Shown here in pieces: positions 13,783 to 14,807 of a stretch of DNA of 14,807 nucleotides. Position 1 is the first letter of the stretch. Each line of letters begins with the position of its first letter. This stretch comes from an uncultured Bacteroidales bacterium (GTDB lineage: Bacteria > Bacteroidota > Bacteroidia > Bacteroidales > UBA932): assembly GCA_900545245.1 (NCBI GenBank), contig UQYV01000054.1:1-14807 (forward strand). The letters run 5' to 3'. The translations under genes and the position numbers were made by a program. Under the pieces are notes generated by a model. It was not told the origin of the DNA. It saw only the letters and a list, made by a program, of their open reading frames with translations, and searched no databases.

Positions 13783-14748
13783 TTAATATATTAGTTTTGC
13801 ATCCACATTCTCAGAACCATCATAAAACCATTTATCTACTAAATGAATATCTTCAACTGAGAGTGCCTTTCCACTGAACGACATCGTGAGAATGTACTGA
13901 CGTCCCCCCACCAATTCGTTTTTGGCGTCCGCACCATCCTTTTGACGATTTGCCTCAGTAAAGTCTATCTTTGCATCCCAATTATTTTCACCTTCACCGA
14001 CCGACTGTGCTGAGAAGGATAATGGGGAATCAAATTTCTGCGGAAAGAAGATGAGTGAGAATGTCATAGCGCCGGAAGCGTCATCAACAGTGACAGGTGC
14101 ATTGTTGGTGGGATCGAAACTATCGAAGAAAGCCCAGATTTCCTTTTTGTTATCTTCCAAGGATGTGCTGCCGTCTGAAATACTGAAAGTTCCATTATGC
14201 ATTAAGCCCAGAAACCAAAAACGTTCTATCTTCAAGTTCTCCAGGCTGACACCGGAGGCGAAGCGGATTTTCAGAATCAGATTTGCCATCTTGTGCGCGA
14301 AATTGAAAGCGACCTCTGGAGAACCCTTCTTGCTGGAAGCCTGCGCCCAAAGAAAGTCGAAACTCTTCTGTTTTGATTGCTCTCTTGTGTCAGCGCTGAT
14401 TGCCGTCACACCCCCGACGATGTTCCAGGGATAGTAGGCGGTGAAGGTCACTTCTTCATTAGGATTGAAATAAATCTCGTAGCCGGGCGTTTTTACGGAG
14501 AATTTGCCGTCTCCATCTTTAGTCAGATAGCATATATTGCTGTAGCTATCGGCGCTGATGCCGATTTCGTCGCCCGCTTCCCATTGCCGGTCAAATGCGC
14601 GCGTCTTTACTCCGTCGATTGTCGCCGTAAACTTGGGGAGAGACATCCCGTCACCGTTCGCATACTTTCCATTTTCCTCTCGGCTACACCCGGCAAACGT
14701 CGCAAGACACAGGACGGCAGCGACAAATGGTTTCATTTTTGTTTCCAT
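13783..14748 (-). CDS. Fimbrillin-family (Mfa-like) lipoprotein
   Basis: A 321-residue lipoprotein with lipobox FAGC (Cys21). The rest follows the Bacteroidales fimbrillin pattern: LPKFTATIDGVKTRAF just after the anchor, RQWEAGDEIGIS, VTFTAYYPW, then FNFAHKMANLILKI and a closing YILTMSFSGKALSVEDIHLVDKWF. KTRA at 48-51 is the likely Arg-specific processing point if it assembles as a type V pilin. It may be the shaft or anchor partner of the larger protein encoded 10 bp downstream. ATG codons at 14748 (METKMKPF) and 14736 (MKPF) are both possible. The latter would give a normal signal peptide and a longer leader. No promoter box is seen before the apparent IS-like end at 14755, so expression may depend on sequence outside the window. 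Confidence 0.85.
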   Translation of the reverse strand: METKMKPFVAAVLCLATFAGCSREENGKYANGDGMSLPKFTATIDGVKTRAFDRQWEAGDEIGISADSYSNICYLTKDGDGKFSVKTPGYEIYFNPNEEVTFTAYYPWNIVGGVTAISADTREQSKQKSFDFLWAQASSKKGSPEVAFNFAHKMANLILKIRFASGVSLENLKIERFWFLGLMHNGTFSISDGSTSLEDNKKEIWAFFDSFDPTNNAPVTVDDASGAMTFSLIFFPQKFDSPLSFSAQSVGEGENNWDAKIDFTEANRQKDGADAKNELVGGRQYILTMSFSGKALSVEDIHLVDKWFYDGSENVDAKLIY

Positions 14749-14754
14749 TTATCA

Positions 14755-14807
14755 TTAGTGTCCGGTAAAAAATCATAAAAGTTCTTTGAAAATATTGGAA
14801 GTTAGGT
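14755..14807 (+). mobile_element. Possible insertion-sequence terminus (incomplete, runs out of the window)
   Basis: The stretch starts TTAGTGTCCGGTAAAA and continues with GTTCTTTGAAAATATTGG. It resembles, from memory, the ends and leader of IS4-type elements of Bacteroidales. No transposase is visible and the other end lies outside the window, so this is tentative. It begins only seven bases from the first possible start of the fimbrillin gene. Confidence 0.3.

Overview
This looks like a chromosomal segment of a Bacteroidales bacterium (Bacteroidota); the genus cannot be fixed from the sequence. The evidence is a SusC-like outer-membrane beta-barrel protein with a CarboxypepD_reg-like domain, two fimbrillin-family lipoproteins with Ser/Gly-Cys lipoboxes, Bacteroides-type promoter boxes (TAnnTTTG), and start codons that mostly lack a Shine-Dalgarno sequence. 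All 14 protein genes called look intact. No tRNA, rRNA, CRISPR array or complete insertion sequence was found.

Layout. Positions 66-2754 (+) hold a LysE-type exporter, a membrane-anchored triple-PASTA protein and an RluD-type pseudouridine synthase. The last two are 5 bp apart. Facing them on the minus strand are a MauE/DoxX-like membrane protein with a C-terminal thioredoxin-like CxxC domain (2788-3735) and, just upstream, a small Cys-rich lipoprotein (3776-4015). A GC-rich array of six back-to-back hairpins (4185-4322) follows and runs into the stop codon of a 991-residue outer-membrane beta-barrel protein (4301-7276, -). From 7537 to 10742 (all -) comes housekeeping: ruvC, serS, rpmA, rplU, rpsU. 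A stand-alone AAA-type ATPase (10833-11966, -) is next. Two fimbrillin-like lipoprotein genes (12081-14748, -) close the window, with a possible insertion-sequence edge at the right end.

The most interesting content is non-coding. Two copies of the same folded element flank serS (8215-8333 and 9649-9773). They share a 30-nt identical core, and three helices are kept while their sequences change completely or nearly so, including an asymmetric AU/G internal loop kept in the same place. This is the signature of a selected RNA or DNA fold. A further folded AT-rich element lies between ruvC and the beta-barrel gene, and a multi-hairpin leader precedes rplU. Against the SD-poor background, rpsU has a strong SD-like sequence at optimal spacing and rpmA has a textbook GGAGG. 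The rpsU case fits the known picture in which bS21 helps hide the anti-SD in Bacteroidia and its own mRNA may act as a feedback sensor.

How the genes work together. rpsU, rplU and rpmA plausibly form one ribosomal transcription unit, ended by a clear intrinsic terminator at 9777-9811. The lipoprotein and MauE-like gene form a pair probably concerned with envelope thiol chemistry. The two fimbrillin genes form a surface-adhesin pair. Function for the ATPase, the small lipoprotein and the RNA elements is not known from sequence alone.
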